64,000 bases of DNA from Loripinus fragilis (GCA_964019695.1 OZ026515.1:40626994-40690993), one strand, 5' to 3'; numbered from the stretch's first letter, positions 29,918 to 42,910 are shown. Made by a program: numbers and translations. The notes: generated by a model not told the origin, from the sequence alone.

Positions 29918-30830
29918 CCCTTGATGTTGGATATAACATGGATATCATGCGACAGTCTGCATGCCTGTTTGTAAACCCAATCAGATTTAAAGCTATGCTT
30001 TTCTCTTTAATTACAGGACAGTAGGTCAGGCCTCAGACTCATTGACGGCCCTGACAAAAGCTTTCATCGGTGGGTTGGTGTCTGATGCTTGTCCTTGACT
30101 GGGCCCACCGTGGCTAAACTTGAGGTTTTATTTAACTCAGACTATCTGTGAGTAGTGAGCCCTTTTTCTTTATTTTGTCGTAGTGTGTTAATTTGATTAG
30201 ATTGTTTCTCTGTGGCAATGCATTGCAAAGGTTAAAAAGCCTCCATGCGAGCTATACAAAGTGTGTGTTTTAACAACAACAGAATCTAGGGCAAAGGTTT
30301 GGCAGCAGTAAAGTACATTGAAGCCCCCCCCCCCCCCCGGTTGCTTAGGTAGCGGTCTACTCTATGGCGGTGATTATGTAGTTGTTGTTGATTCGTTGTT
30401 TATTGCTTCTCCCATTGCTTATGAGAGTTCAGTGTTTGGTCCTTGCTTTGTTAGGCAAAACTTAGGGTAATTTCTAGTTGTGCAATCATCTTGACGAGGA
30501 AGAGAGAGCTGTTGCTTTACTTTGAATATTTCGCTCAGATCGGGATTTCCGTTGTTTTACCCAATCGAGCCATTTCTATCTCACACACCGGTAACAGCCC
30601 TAGGGAACAGCCGCACGCTGGCTGCACGTCGATCTATGACGTCAATATTATGTTAAAGTGACGTCACCATGTTACATCTCAGCGTACATAGGATTTTCTT
30701 GGAGTCTATTTCAAGTTTTTCCAATATAAGTTGAGGTATTTAGTGGTGAGCAAACAAAAATGATCTATTATTCGTGTGAGGGTGGGATAGAAAAATTCGT
30801 CCCTCATGATCACCGTTTGTCATCACTCGG
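29918..30830 (+). mobile_element. Naiad subfamily A 3' end
   Basis: Begins in the RT C-terminus (GYNMDIMRQSACLFVNP) and continues through the 3' tail: SECIS-like element (30042), GGTGGG/CCCACC hairpin (30070-30112), 'gattagattgtttctctg', an altered 'agcccc' C-run (30324), 'gaggaagagagagct' and the segment with two CRE sites TGACGTCA at 30637 and 30659. Homology with 8722-8890 covers 30650-30820. Confidence 0.8.
30042..30086 (+). promoter_or_regulatory. SECIS-like element, Naiad A
   Basis: TTGAC (first base changed from ATGA), GGCCCTGAC, AAAA, then GGTTGGTGTC, TGAT. Eight of the first nine helix positions pair (Watson-Crick or GU). Here the stop codon has been lost (ACAAAAG instead of ACGTAAAG). 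Confidence 0.4.
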
Positions 30831-30895
30831 CAAGCCTCGTGATGCCAATCGGGGATCATCGGGACGTATTTTTCTATCCCACCCTCACTCTCATG
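30777..30895. repeat. Imperfect inverted repeat at the Naiad tail end
   Basis: Arms of ~35 nt: GAGGGTGGGATAGAAAAAT and its complement ATTTTTCTATCCCACCCTC, with TGATCACC/GGGGATCAT inside. The centre holds CTCGGCAAGCCTCGTGATG, shared with the foldback element at 6671. Confidence 0.7.
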
Positions 30896-31027
30896 ATATA
30901 TTCTAAATTTCTTTCTGGTCTTTTGAGGCTGTTTGTGATCTGTGTCGTTTCCTCGCGGCACTGCATAATTGATCTGCAGTGTGTATTTGTGGTATTTTCT
31001 GATCATTTCAAAAATGCAGCAAATGTA

Positions 31028-31263
31028 CTGTCCTGCCAGCCAAGAGTGACAGTGGTTACAGTGAGGTCATGTTTTGCTTACAAAGTTATCAGGGACTTAT
31101 AGTTGATAAATCACTTGTGTATTTTTTCCTATCCTGCGGATAGGATAAATACACAAGTTGCCTGTCGATTCGCGTTAGCTCAAGTGAATTGTACAAGTTA
31201 ATGTTTAACTTAACAATTGTAAACAAAATATTACGTCACTGTCACTCTTGGTTGGCACGACAG
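31028..31263. mobile_element. Foldback MITE, 236 bp
   Basis: Ends CTGTCCTGCCAGCCAAGAGT and ACTCTTGGTTGGCACGACAG, about 26 bp inverted with a few mismatches. An inner hairpin (31113-31158: ACTTGTGTATTTTTTCCTAT and mirror) with a near-perfect stem occupies the centre. No coding capacity. Confidence 0.7.
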
Positions 31264-31414
31264 TCTAACCATCTAATATTTTTTTCCCATTTGTTAATCG
31301 ATAAACAATCATGACACAAATACCCATCAATATAGCCCTAATTTTTCATCCATCTTTTCAGCCAATCACTTTTCATTTTTATATTTACAGGTCTGTGGGC
31401 ATCAATAGTGATCA

Positions 31415-32029
31415 GGGCCCGGAATTTCAATGCCTCCTTAAAGTTAAAATATAAGCAAAATATCAGAGAACAACTCCAAAATGGCATATTATTTATTAAC
31501 ACAACGTTTCAGCCTACATTGGCCTTTATCAAGTGTAATATAAACAAATAGACAGGAAGTGACATCAACGTCACCTGACGTCATTGACAACGACGTCAAA
31601 AAGAAACACATCAGTTGGGGTAAAAATCAAAATAAAGGATCTTTACAAGATACAAATTACTGACAGACATGCTATTGTCATGCAAAAGAGATAGAAGTCA
31701 GTAAAAACTTTATGATGACTTACTTAATATATAAAGCGCCGATCTCAAAAAAATGTTGTCTGCTTATGTGGTCATAGTCAGGCAAAATGCCCTTGAAATC
31801 TCTAGTTGAAACAGTATGGCCCCAGATCTGATTGCTGCAGCTCATTTAGAGTTAAGGAAGACTTAAATTAAGTATTGATTTTTCAGGACGCGAAATATAA
31901 ATAAATTTTTCTGAAGATCACAATGATATCTTTGACCAAAAATACCACGTCGATCCAGGCTTTTTATTTAGCAGTTAGTATATCATGTTGAATTGCTTAA
32001 CTTTAAGGAGGCATTGTAATTGCGGGCCC
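31415..32029. mobile_element. MITE with GGGCCCG ends
   Basis: Left GGGCCCGGAATTTCAATGCC, right complement GGGCCCGCAATTACAATGCC; inverted repeats continue through CTCCTTAAAGTTAA for about 34 bp with two mismatches. 615 bp, non-coding. Minus-strand 31503-31537 resembles a degraded hammerhead core. Target duplication not clear. Confidence 0.75.
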
Positions 32030-32091
32030 AGAAATATATTCAGACGGGAAAATGGTATATAATGATTCTGTCCGTTCTCATTTGGTACAGG

Positions 32092-32300
32092 TTAGAGGTT
32101 TGTTACCTTTGAAAAAGGCCGTAAAAAGTAATAATAAGGTAATGCCACAATTATAAAAAGCAGTCCCAACCCACGGCACAGTGAAGAAGAGACACAGAAC
32201 GCTAACGGCAGCATGATGACAAGAAGACAATTAACCCATATAAGCCTAGCGTTTTTGTGGGACATAGGCGAACGGTGCAGATCAAGAGCAGGGGCCACAG
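32092..32300 (-). mobile_element. Naiad A tail fragment
   Basis: Read on the minus strand, 'gttctgtgtctcttcttc', 'tgccgtgggttgg' and 'attgtggcattacct' align with the tail phrases at 8396-8450. The hydrophobic frame here (LLVIMLPLAFCVSSSLC) is therefore repeat-derived, not a membrane protein. Confidence 0.6.
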
Positions 32301-32500
32301 AACACAGCGTCTGATCAGGGTCTCCACTGTCTACTTACAGAATTTTCTTTTAAAATTTGGATGGAATTGAAACTTACTACCCAACAACCCTTTAATTTGT
32401 CCATTTGATAAGGGCGGGAAATTTCATTCGGCTTAAAATTGTAAAAGTAATGAAATCTGCGCTCTCTCTTACACACTATCACACTTCTCTGACAACTTAC

Positions 32501-32755
32501 CTGTGCAGACATTAAATATAGCTATACAGTCGCCATCTACCCTAATCTGGTGTGAGTCTTTTCCGTATCTTCCACTACTAATGGAGCGACGGCTGGCAAA
32601 TTCATGAAACTGACATGAGGCGTTAGGTGCTAACTGAGCCACTGTTATTTCAAGGACGGTCAAAGTGGCGTCTACTAAACAACTAGTTTCTCTTCCATAG
32701 CTTGTCCCACACGCAATAGTCGACCAATTACCATTACATGGTGTTGTTGTAATTC
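32501..32755 (-). CDS. Candidate host exon: cysteine-rich extracellular module
   Basis: On the minus strand the exon is flanked by CTTTACCTTCAG| and |GTAAGTTGTC, both good splice consensus sites. 255 bp, phase 1 at both ends, the symmetric pattern of shuffled extracellular modules. It encodes TPCNGNWSTIACGTSYGRET, SCLVDATLTVLEITVAQL, NASCQFHEFASRR and DGDCIAIFNVCTG: six or more Cys, a YGR tripeptide and closing C-x-x-x-x-x-x-C, loosely recalling SUEL/rhamnose-type lectin domains. Only a weak family suggestion. Phase 1 exit matches phase 1 entry of the exon at 9006-9261 on the same strand. No frame-breaking changes. Confidence 0.5.
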
Positions 32756-32995
32756 CTGAAGGTAAAGAGCAAGTAACAAGAAAGTTGTTGACTCGGCAAT
32801 TTTCCAGGCAACGCTCATATTCAAGTACTAATTTTGAAATGGTGTAAACCGAATTTCATAACAAATAAAGTCTCTGCCCCTTGCATGGTTCATATTTGAC
32901 TAGCTTTCTACAAAAATATTTTCAAAGGAGAAAAGATTATGACATAATAAACACGTTATAAAAAATATTGCTCGAAGAAAACGAAAGGAACGATT

Positions 32996-34950
32996 TTTAG
33001 CTCATCTGTCACATAGTGACAATCTGAGTTTTTGTGATTGGTCTTCGTCCGTGGTCCGTGGTCCGTCGTCGGTCCATTAACAATTGGCATAAATGACATC
33101 TCCTCTTAAACTACTGATTAGATTTGACCAAACTTGTCAGGAATGATCCGTATATAGTCCTCTTTTATATTTGTTCAACTGGCTTAGGTCCGTTGCGTAT
33201 CTAGGTCACACAGGCTAAAATAATTATATTTTCTAGATGAAAATTTTAAAATCTTCTTGTCTGAAACCAAAAAGCCTACAACCTTAATATTTGGTATGAA
33301 GCATGGTGTAGTGGACCTCTGCCAAGTTTGTTCAAAGTATGCTCCAGGGGCCAAAATTGGTCCCGTCCGCCGCCGGGGTTCACATGTTTTACATAAGCTT
33401 TAATAGGGAAAACATGAAATGAGCCGCTGCATGAGATTTCCAACAATTTGACATTTTGACAAGTGTAGACTCGGACGAGCCTCTGCAGCCTCCTGTTAAG
33501 CTTAGAAATTCCAAATGGTGTTCATTCAGAAGCTTATCAATCATAGAATACTCAAGCGACTAGCAAAGGCTCTGATCAGACTGCGCGTATGCGCAGGCTG
33601 ATCTGAGGCTTTGCTGGTCGCACATACCACATTGTTGGAAATCTCATGCACTGGCTCAAATTATTATAATCTTCTGGTCTAAAAGCACACGCCTAGAACC
33701 TTGATATTTGGTATGAAGCATTATCAAGTTAACCTCTACTAAGTGTGTTCAAATTATGCTCCTGGGACCAAAAATGGCTTTGCCCAAGGGATCACATGTT
33801 TTACATAGGCTTATATGAAAAACATCTTGTCTGAAACCACAGACCTAGAGTCTTGATATTTGGTATGAAGCCTACTATAGTGGACCGCTACCAAGTTTGT
33901 TCAAATTTTGCTCCTGAGGCCGAAAATGGCTCGCCCTTGGGGTCTCATGTTATACACAGGCATATATATGGAAAAGCGAAAAAAAAAAATCTTGCCTGAA
34001 ACCACAACGCGTAGAGCCTTGATATTTGGTATGAAGCATCACCTAGTGGACCTCTACCAAGTTTGTTCAAATTATGCTCCTGTGGCAAAAGATGATCTCT
34101 TTTGATAGGAATGTAACAATACATTGAACTATCATACATATACCTAGGCAATGTTACTATATTGATAGGAAAGTTGCCATGACAATAGTATCAGCAATAG
34201 TCTTTTCACTATAACAATGGTTTCAATAGATTTTAAACCTAGGGATTTTCACTTAAAATTGCTTGGTTTAGGCACAAAAAATGTTAAATGGCAGTAGCAT
34301 GTACATGTTATTGCATCCTATGCAATTCTGTAAGATTAGTGGACTTTGACAATATTCTGATCATTTTCTGTTGTTCCAATGCAAAATTGGTACCCGTACA
34401 TACAAAAAAGTCATACCATAATCTTAAATCCTCCTTCAAACAAGCAGAAATGTTCAGACAATAGTATCACAATAGTATTGCAATGGTAGTCAACAATAGT
34501 AATAGTATCGCAATGACACTTCCAGCAATGTCAATACTACATGTATCGCTAAAGTCATTTTTGGCCACAATAGTCACCACAACACCCCTGGGGTCACATG
34601 TTTTACACATACTCATATTAGCAAAAACATGAAAAAATCTTCTTGTCTGAAACCACAAGGCATAGAGCCTTCAAATTCAGTATGTAGCATCACCAAGTGT
34701 TCTTCTACCAATTTTGTTAAATAATGCCCTGGGGCCGAATTGGGTCTGCTTTCCATAGGCTTAATATATAGGGAAAACATGTTAACACATTATTGTGTAA
34801 CACCACAAGGACAAGAGCCTTAATATTTGGTATGTAGCATCACCTAATAAACAACTACCAATAGTGTTCAAATTTTGCCTCTGGGGCCAAAAATGGGCCC
34901 GCTGAACGGGTCACATAGGCTTAGATTAAATTAAATGGAATAAAGCGTAC
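32996..34950 (-). repeat. ~150-165 bp tandem array with terminal palindrome and GTCC-rich end
   Basis: Starts TTTTAGCTCATCTGTCACAT and GTGATTGGTCTTCGTCCGTG (33000-33060), the complement of the tail type at 61150-61232. Units contain 'cttgatatttggtatgaagc', 'ggacctctaccaagtttgtt' and 'ggggtcacatgttttaca' near 33290, 33695, 33850, 34020, 34670 and 34820. A foreign insertion-like stretch sits at 34105-34600. A single related unit in opposite orientation is at 58555-58650. No gene. Confidence 0.75.
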
Positions 34951-36429
34951 AATAACATGCTAGCAAATAATATGCGTTTACACACTTCCTAGAGCCATGG
35001 GGGTCATTTTTTTCGGAAAGTAGTAATTTTGCATGTCAAATTAAACGGGGGTGAAGCAGACAAAAACTATGCAAGCAAATATTCTGCCCTTTAAAACACC
35101 TACGACTCCCAGATGTGGTCAAAAGGTATATTCAATTTTTCTGAAAAAGGTGATTATGCATATCATGTTAAAGGAAAAGAAGTGTAGAACATAATGCAAG
35201 TTTAACCTTATGCATACCCTTGACCTTTTGGCTGGGTAAAAATCAGATATTGAAATTGTGCCGACAAGTAATAGGGTGAATTTGTTAGCCTTTGATTATG
35301 GTCTGATTGATACCCAAAATGGCTTAGGTTTTGTAGAAATTGGATTTATTTTTTGTGGTTAATATCCTCTCCTTATGATAAGAACTCAGGTTTGATTATC
35401 TGATTGTTTATCTAAAATAGCTAAAACATCACTTTCACTCCCTAAATATTATCAACAATAAGGGTTTAAAACACTTAATACTCTGAACAGACTGAACCAA
35501 TAACGCAATCGAAGAATAGGTGTCAACACTCTTGTTTAGCCTATCTCCTAAGTTTCCAAAAAGTAGAATCTTGTTTTTGTGTTTCCTGTTCCCCAGCGTT
35601 ACAATTAATCCCCTGTTTCCTAAACCCCATGAGAGAGCCTCATTAATATACCGTTCCAAAACTTACATGTAAGTCTCCAAAGCCTTGTTTAAAAACGGCT
35701 TAGCAATTGTGATCTTAATATTATCAGAGAAGTGCTTCTATGGGTTGATTAAGCAAAAAATCGGATAATTAAGATATAATTTATAATTCTCTTAGTATCT
35801 TTTACCATTCTGGTCACTGAATTATCAGATGACGTAAGAGATACGCTAAAAATAAAACTCAAATGTGAAATAATATTTCAGATGCCAGGCAACACGTTGA
35901 AAAAGGCCTTTCATCCGTCCAAAAGAAGATCTTATATGAGTGCTCATGAATAATATAATTTATCAAACGAATTGAGGAAAAGATAAACATTTCAATAATG
36001 CAGGAGCACGAATGGCGTAGAAATGCTCAGATTATCCTATTTGAACGCAATCATTGTTATGGATGTCATTATAGAACCTTACTACATGTATATATTTGTT
36101 ATATTTGTAGAGTTACAATAAATTATACCAAAGATGCAAACCACCAGTGGTGTATGAATTTTAATACACGGTGTTATATCACTCCCAGAAGCAAAGTCAC
36201 GTAACCAAATGTGTGTATTTGATCTTACACAAATATTCAAACAACTATATGATAAAGCTTATGTGAAAAGAAGAAGAAAATTAATTGCATTAAAATCATA
36301 GTATGCAGAAAAGAAAATTCATTAAGTCATATTTTGTTTGAAATATATTCAAACACATGGAAATTTAGAAGCAAAGACCAAACGTTGATTATTCCATTAC
36401 ATTTATGCAAAACATTTGCAATGATGACA
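34951..36429. other. No recognisable gene
   Basis: AT-rich, with only short frames (35435-35659 minus, 35998-36204 plus) lacking domains. Confidence 0.45.
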
Positions 36430-36895
36430 AATGAAATCACAGTAAGAAACGCAGCAAAGATCAGGAATCGATACGATCAAGGACCACACCTGACCCAGGA
36501 TACAACATGGGAAAGTGACAAAAACACAATTAAACATCACCAACAAGAGCCAAGAGGTCACCCCTTTACCAGCCGGAAGTACCGCCTTGGAACTGTCATT
36601 AAATATATTTAACTGAAAGGCTGAAACCGGTTTCACAGCACCAACCTCACTCTTAGTTCGGATGTGGATGAAGACACATAGATATTTGGTCTTACTTTGC
36701 ATGAAATATCCCTAACTTATCCATGCATCATCTCCTAGAACATATAAATCAAGATATAAACAGGATATAAAGCAAAGATAAGGACTCAACAGTACGTAAA
36801 ACTGAATGCCGGAGCAAACGAAATCAAACAGGTAAACCCCCGTGGGCCTAACAACAGCCAAAGTATCAGGCCCCTACCATCTCATCAATAGAGAA
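36430..36895 (-). mobile_element. Naiad subfamily B tail fragment
   Basis: Collinear with 27490-28000: 'gaccacacctgacccaggat', 'accgccttggaac', 'ttagttcggatgtggat', 'atctcctagaacatat', 'caacagtacgtaaaac', 'cccctaccatctcatc'. It stops just before the AAA/ATGA half of the SECIS-like element, so no RT sequence is attached. Confidence 0.65.
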
Positions 36896-38380
36896 GATGC
36901 TGATCAAAGCAAACTTATGCATCACTTATCTTACATTCTGATAAGATCGTTCTGTAAATTCATAGGTCTTATGATACACTAGAGAGGTTTTGATGGAGCA
37001 ATTGTGAAGCCAAATTCGTATATTGACCAATGGGTCTATCTAACAGAAGGGCCAGCAAGGAAATGGTTTCATACACTTTTGTTAAAAAAAACAGCAAATG
37101 TTTCGTATTTCTGTACCTTATATACACGCTGTTGTAGTTTTGTTTTCAACGGAAATTAAATAGAAAATTAACTTAGAACAGGAATTGTACAATAAAGATC
37201 ATATTTACTCTATTTTTGTCCCGTTTATAAATGAAATTTTGACATAAAAGAATGTACTTGTGCTTTCCAATTATTCAATTTTAACTTGTGTCTAAAAAAA
37301 TCCCATTGATATGCACCTAAGTAAATAAGTGCATCTGCACACAAAATGGCATCCGCTTGTGCCGCGTTCATCTCACAGTTTATTGCGCTCATGTGCCATG
37401 CTCGATTTCCTCAAGCCCTATCGCATCTCATAAGTAGGATAGTATGAGCAATATAGTTTAGGACCTGCGACCCTGATACCAGTTAAGCCTTTGGTAGGAC
37501 CAGGGCTTTCTCTGCTTAAAGTATTATAAGGTATAGGACGGAATCTGAATCAAATATTAACGATGTCATTTTTGTTCAATTGTTGAATTGATCGTTGTTG
37601 TTGTTATTTATTACATGCTCGAAAGAAAGACATAATGGTTGACTGCATTTTTGACGTCACGAATGACGTTATGCATATGCGATGACTTTGCATAATGTTT
37701 CTGTCGTCGACAACTGGAACAGGAGGATCCTTAAATACAACAATAAAAAAAATAGAAAAACACAATAAAGGGGGTATCACTTTATAGGAAATTTATATAG
37801 GGTTCTGCCCACAAATAGATTTTCATAATATTATGCATAATGATTGCCTATTGCCTAAAATATGACTATTCTATTTGTGATATAGTTTCCCACTTATCTA
37901 TTTACATGGTCAAAGAATGAGATGCTATATAATCGGGTATCTTATTATAGGGGTACCTTCAGTTTAAGCCGCCCATAACTCTCATAGTACCATATATTAG
38001 GTTCGCTTTACTTTTAAAAATATCTATGATAATCATTGATTATATATGCATAACAAAAATCAGTTTCTGTAATGCTAAATTCAGAAAATTGTGATTTTGT
38101 TTGAAAAGGTCCCCGAATTCCAGTTGTATACACTTTTTTCAACAATTTTGTTTTTTAAATTTAGGAATTAATCTTAAATTAGGCTATTATTATTATACAG
38201 TACCATTTGTTAATGACATGCTAAAATTTTCAAGAAAATTGAAGATCGGTAACATGTTGTCTTGGAACTTTGAATGTAACAAATCCAAATTCTGAGAACT
38301 GATTGTAGGTAATGAATAAGTATTTGATTACTTAATTAATTTTAAAGCAATTTTTCTTGTTTGTGTCATTGTATAAGTCA
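36896..38380. other. No recognisable gene
   Basis: AT-rich, no domain-bearing frames and no clear repeats recognised. Confidence 0.45.
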
Positions 38381-38389
38381 GATGAAATA

Positions 38390-38940
38390 TTAAATATTGT
38401 TAAAACTAATATACTTACACCAATTGTCGAGTACTGATCTCTTAGAGAGAATTTCAATCTGTCTAACTCCTCATAAAACAGTAAACTTATGTAATCTTTA
38501 TAATGAGGTTTCAAGTCCAGATTCACTCTAATAGATAGCATTCTTCATAATTCACTCATTTCATTTGTGTTAGGGAATCCTTTGTTTCATTATTTTTTAT
38601 CACCAACATGATAAAAGAAAAGTATATAATAACTATGACAACCATATATAATCACATTTCATATTCTGCACACTATCATATATTAAGCATCTTTTTGCAT
38701 ATTTACCTGTATAAACAAGACAGAATCTTTAATATTTTCAAAACTGTCATACTTATTTTAAATTTTGATCACATAGAGAGTATTTCACCCTGTCGAACTC
38801 CTTATGAAGTAGTTAATTGTATTAATATTTTACAATATGGTTTTAAAGTATGATATTCACTTTAATAGAATGTCAAACTACATAATTCATTCATTTTATG
38901 TAGTTATGGGATCTTTTGCTTGATTAAATATTTACCATGA
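38390..38940. repeat. Diverged tandem duplication, ~335-bp offset
   Basis: The stretch 38390-38590 ('aatattgttaaaactaata', 'gtctaactcctcataa', 'cataattcactcatttcat', 'gggaatcctttg') is repeated in diverged form at 38725-38925 ('aatattttcaaaactgtcat', 'gtcgaactccttatga', 'cataattcattcattttat', 'gggatcttttgc'). Confidence 0.6.
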
Positions 38941-41030
38941 GTGTGTCGCAATATTAGAAAAATTCATGTACCGAACTGATACAATCGTACGTGCTTACAA
39001 TTAAATCAAATGGGATAAACAAATCAATACCAAATGTCTTAAAGTTTAACCTTATACAATCAGATAGCTCAAAGAAAAACTAATTCCATGCTTAAATTGT
39101 CAATTACTTGACTGAGGAACCAGTTTTGAAAATGAATCATGGCAGCTCGAAAAGATTCTTGACATAAAACTACAAATACAGAACTTATTAGATATATAAA
39201 CAAGCAAAATTGGAAATCGGATCTGACAGAATGAAAAAGTACCAATGATTTGGAACTCGTAATACAAGGAGAACACAAGATGAGCAGATTAACCAAAAGA
39301 CAACTCTTTCCGAAAGGAGTGAATTACATAGGGAATTTAAAGTCACAGTGCTTTCAGTCAACAAGTTTGCATGTGTATCTTGGTATTCAATGAATGGACA
39401 ATATGACGAATTCAATAATGCGATATTTAATGAATGTGCAACAATTGATGATCAGCCCATAGTACATAAGGAGTCTCAACTGGTACCTGTTATTAAAATT
39501 GAAAGCTACAGCCTAGCCCCATTTCCAAACACATTGACATTTTCAGCGGGATACCATGCAAAAAAGTTTAACATCATACCAAACAAGATTAACAAATAAA
39601 AATAATTTTAAAAGGTTATAGACACATGCCATTGCTGGTAAAATGAATACCTGTTACATAAGTGAGGTTGTACATAAACTTACAATCGGACAAAAACAAA
39701 TAAGTCAGGGATCAAATGTATCGCATTGTCTAGCACTTCTATGGTAATGAACTGTCAATTAAAACAATGCTATGCAAAAACTAATCAAAATACATTTTCG
39801 CATAAAAACATTTGTAAAATATCAGAGCACTGAATAAATAAATTGATATGTTTCAACTTGCTTTTGAGAAGTTTAAAAGTTGCTGGTGGTTTGCTTGTTA
39901 CTCAAACTGATTATTAATGGTACACAAGTCTCAGATTTGTTTCAATGTAAAATTAAATATGTTTTTGTACATACATAGCGCTCTAGCATCGATGTTCATA
40001 ATGTTTCCAATAATTAGATTAGAGAAGTTACATGGTTCCAGGAAAAAACAAGCCTCAGACATTAAATTATTATTAATGTCAAAAATGACCTACATGTTTA
40101 TCATGTGTTTCCCTCACTACTACTGGTTTCAAAAAATCATGAAACCTTGTCAGTATACAGAGGAATCGTGAGGCAAATTTAAAAGGCAGTATCATAGGTT
40201 GACAAACACAGTAACATACAGAAAATGTAAACAAAATTTGACGTTCTCATGAATTTCACTGATAATATTTTGAAAATTTTGAATTTAAAGTTTCGTAAAG
40301 AATTGTTTGCATGTTTGCATAGGCCAAACTAGTATCAAAGCAATCCATATAGAGTACTTTCACTATTCTAGTTCAAACTGACTGAGATTCGATAAAGACG
40401 ATGTTTAGAAACAGAATATTAGACAGGTGTAATCGAAAAGTTGGAGTAACTCAGGGTGCTCTCCTGGGACCTAAAAGTCTCTATTGAATTAAATAAATGC
40501 ATTTTTATAGTTGATAGGCCAAAGGTATTCACCATGTAAAAAGAGATGAGAATCCATGCGTGGGCGCATATGAGACCCCATCCTTATTACCAAAATCTTT
40601 GTTATGGTCTAATTAAGAAAATACGTACCCATTCTTAATGTTTGTGTTCACTTATAAGGAGTTACAGATGTTCAAATTCTGAGGTGGACTTGAGCAAGAG
40701 GATTTTCAAAATGGAGGTCTTTCAACTCTTTCAGCAGGGAGCATTGCCATTTCTTACCTTGTATAAATGTCGGCCGTTTTTTTCAAAATTAATAATTTTG
40801 TTAAAATGAATCAAGAACTTCACAGAAGAACTATGCTTTTAAATCTACTGACGCCTTCCTTAAGCATAACATATTCAGACAATTTTGAATGATTGGAAGG
40901 TCCTCAATGCATGACTGTGTGGCACCACAGGGCAAAGAATCCGCAAATCACCATGTCATGTATTGCGTAACGTTGTCAAAGAAAGGGGATATCGTAACAA
41001 TAAATGTATAAAAACAAGAATACCCACCAC
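38941..41030. other. No recognisable gene
   Basis: About 2 kb of AT-rich DNA. Frames at 39348-39599 and 39917-40171 have no domain features and I do not call them genes. Confidence 0.45.
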
Positions 41031-41034
41031 TTTA

Positions 41035-42353
41035 CGAGGGCTGTTCAAATATGAATGCAAGTAGCTTCATAACTTTTTTCACATACATGCGACGACAAAA
41101 TGTCATACCGTTCTGGAAAGAACTATTTGTCGCCTTTAAAATGACACCAGACATAAAGAAACGCTCACAACATTTCTCGAGCTACAGACCCTTATATAAA
41201 GGCCATTCCTGTATAATGAAGTTTTTTCTGAAGCAATTGCAATGCACGTTTGGGTACATGTGCGGATATAGTGTAATATCTTTGTAAGTTTTAGACAAAA
41301 TGGCACAAAATTTAAAATGCAAGTTTAAGTATCAATCCAAAAGTTGTTCGCAGGATAAAGTTTATATAATCATGTTTCAATCTCGAGTAAACAGGCACGT
41401 TTGTGACGTCATTAATTTTATGATAAACGTCATTTTGAGTTATCCACTGGTGATGTAATAATGATCATCGCTGTGTCGTTGTCTTTGCGTTTCGCTGAAA
41501 GCATGCTAAATATGTCATAAGGGAGTTTTTAAAACGCGCCGTCCTCTATTTACAGAGTAATCACATTTTATACCATCTTTTAAGCATTTTTCTGCGCCTT
41601 AATGACTTGTTTACATTAATTAAAATATGTTAAATCTGTATAGTACTCAAGACCAGGTGAGTAATTTTATTGTAAATAATGCCTATAGTGGTCAAACTTA
41701 AAGTTTACGTTCAAATTTAGAATAAAATGTTATGAACACAAAATTAAGCATTGATTCTTTAACCCCCTCACTTAAGGCATTTTTGACTTAATAAAATGCT
41801 TTTTAGCGTTTATAAATTACCCACTATCCATCAATGATTTGTAGCAACAACTCAGTATGAGTGATAAACATATTGTCTTTGAGTTAAAACTAGTTTAAAT
41901 GTTGCTTCGTGCATTTTGTTAGAGATAAGTTTAACTGAAAACTGAAAGGTGGTGTTTTGTTTACCATTTATTTGCAAACATAAGGAGACTTTAGTGAAAA
42001 TTATTCATTGTAATCTAACAAAAGCATGTCGGATTTTCGCAACTTTCACATAATCATTAAGTAAGAATATGGGGATACTTCCCTAAAAATTTCAAGAAAT
42101 TTCACCTGTTTATCGAAGAATTATACGCTCGTCTATATCACTGGTATATGTTCAAAGCATTGAGTATCTTATTATACTAACGTGACCCTAATTCAAAGGG
42201 ATATAGCTTGATAAGTATACTGTATTTTTATTTAGGTCTTGTGCCAGTTTAAAGGTGACATATAGTCCTTTATAGAAACGTTTACCGTTTTGTTGTAGCA
42301 TATATGCGAAGAAAGTTATGAAGCGACTTGCATTCATATTTGAACAGCCCTCG
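41035..42353. mobile_element. Mariner-like non-autonomous element, 1319 bp
   Basis: Ends CGAGGGCTGTTCAAATATGA and TCATATTTGAACAGCCCTCG, perfectly inverted for 20 bp and continuing to about 45 bp with few mismatches (GCAAGT.GCTTCATAACTTT). TA lies on both sides (41033-34, 42354-55). No transposase frame. A truncated relative lies at 4385-5053. Confidence 0.85.
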
Positions 42354-42515
42354 TATATGTCGCTACAATTAATATAGATATGTTATAGCTGCTACTAGAC
42401 ATAACCCTTACCCTTACCCAGCCCTAAATATAACAATATAATTGTTTGCTTCAGTTCCATGTATCGCATGTTCAAGCATGTTCTACCAAAGAACATGTCA
42501 AATAGTGGCGGACAG

Positions 42516-42910
42516 ATTCTAAACAACCTGGAAAAAAGGATCCTTCAGAAATAGAGAGAGCCTACAATATAAGAAAACAGCAGACTCGGTTTTATTGATT
42601 CTGTTAACAAGAACTAATGGAAAGTGCAACAATTCTCTCGCAATATAGCACCGGCTTAAGTGATATTCTGCTTTCCGCCAGAACCCAATTATCCTGAAGG
42701 ACCAGAATAAGAAAAAATATCAACACTATATCGGTGCACGGGGAGAAGCTTTACCAACTCCATACAGAAACGACGACAGCTGTTACGACCTCTAAATAAT
42801 CTGGGAAAACGGATCTTTCATAAATAGAGAGAACCTACAATATAGAAAACATCAGACTCGGTTTTATTAAGCCTGTTCATGAGAACAAATGGAAAATTCA
42901 ACAATTTTAA
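42516..42910. repeat. Diverged duplication of ~120 bp, 275-bp offset
   Basis: 42520-42640 ('ggatccttcagaaatagaga', 'cagactcggttttattgatt', 'aagaactaatggaaa') is repeated at 42798-42908 ('ggatctttcataaatagaga', 'cagactcggttttattaagc', 'gagaacaaatggaaa'). Confidence 0.65.

Noticed and set aside
32092..32298. Minus-strand hydrophobic frame resembling a signal peptide or TM protein
   Set aside because: Nucleotide sequence aligns with Naiad tail phrases at 8396-8450.
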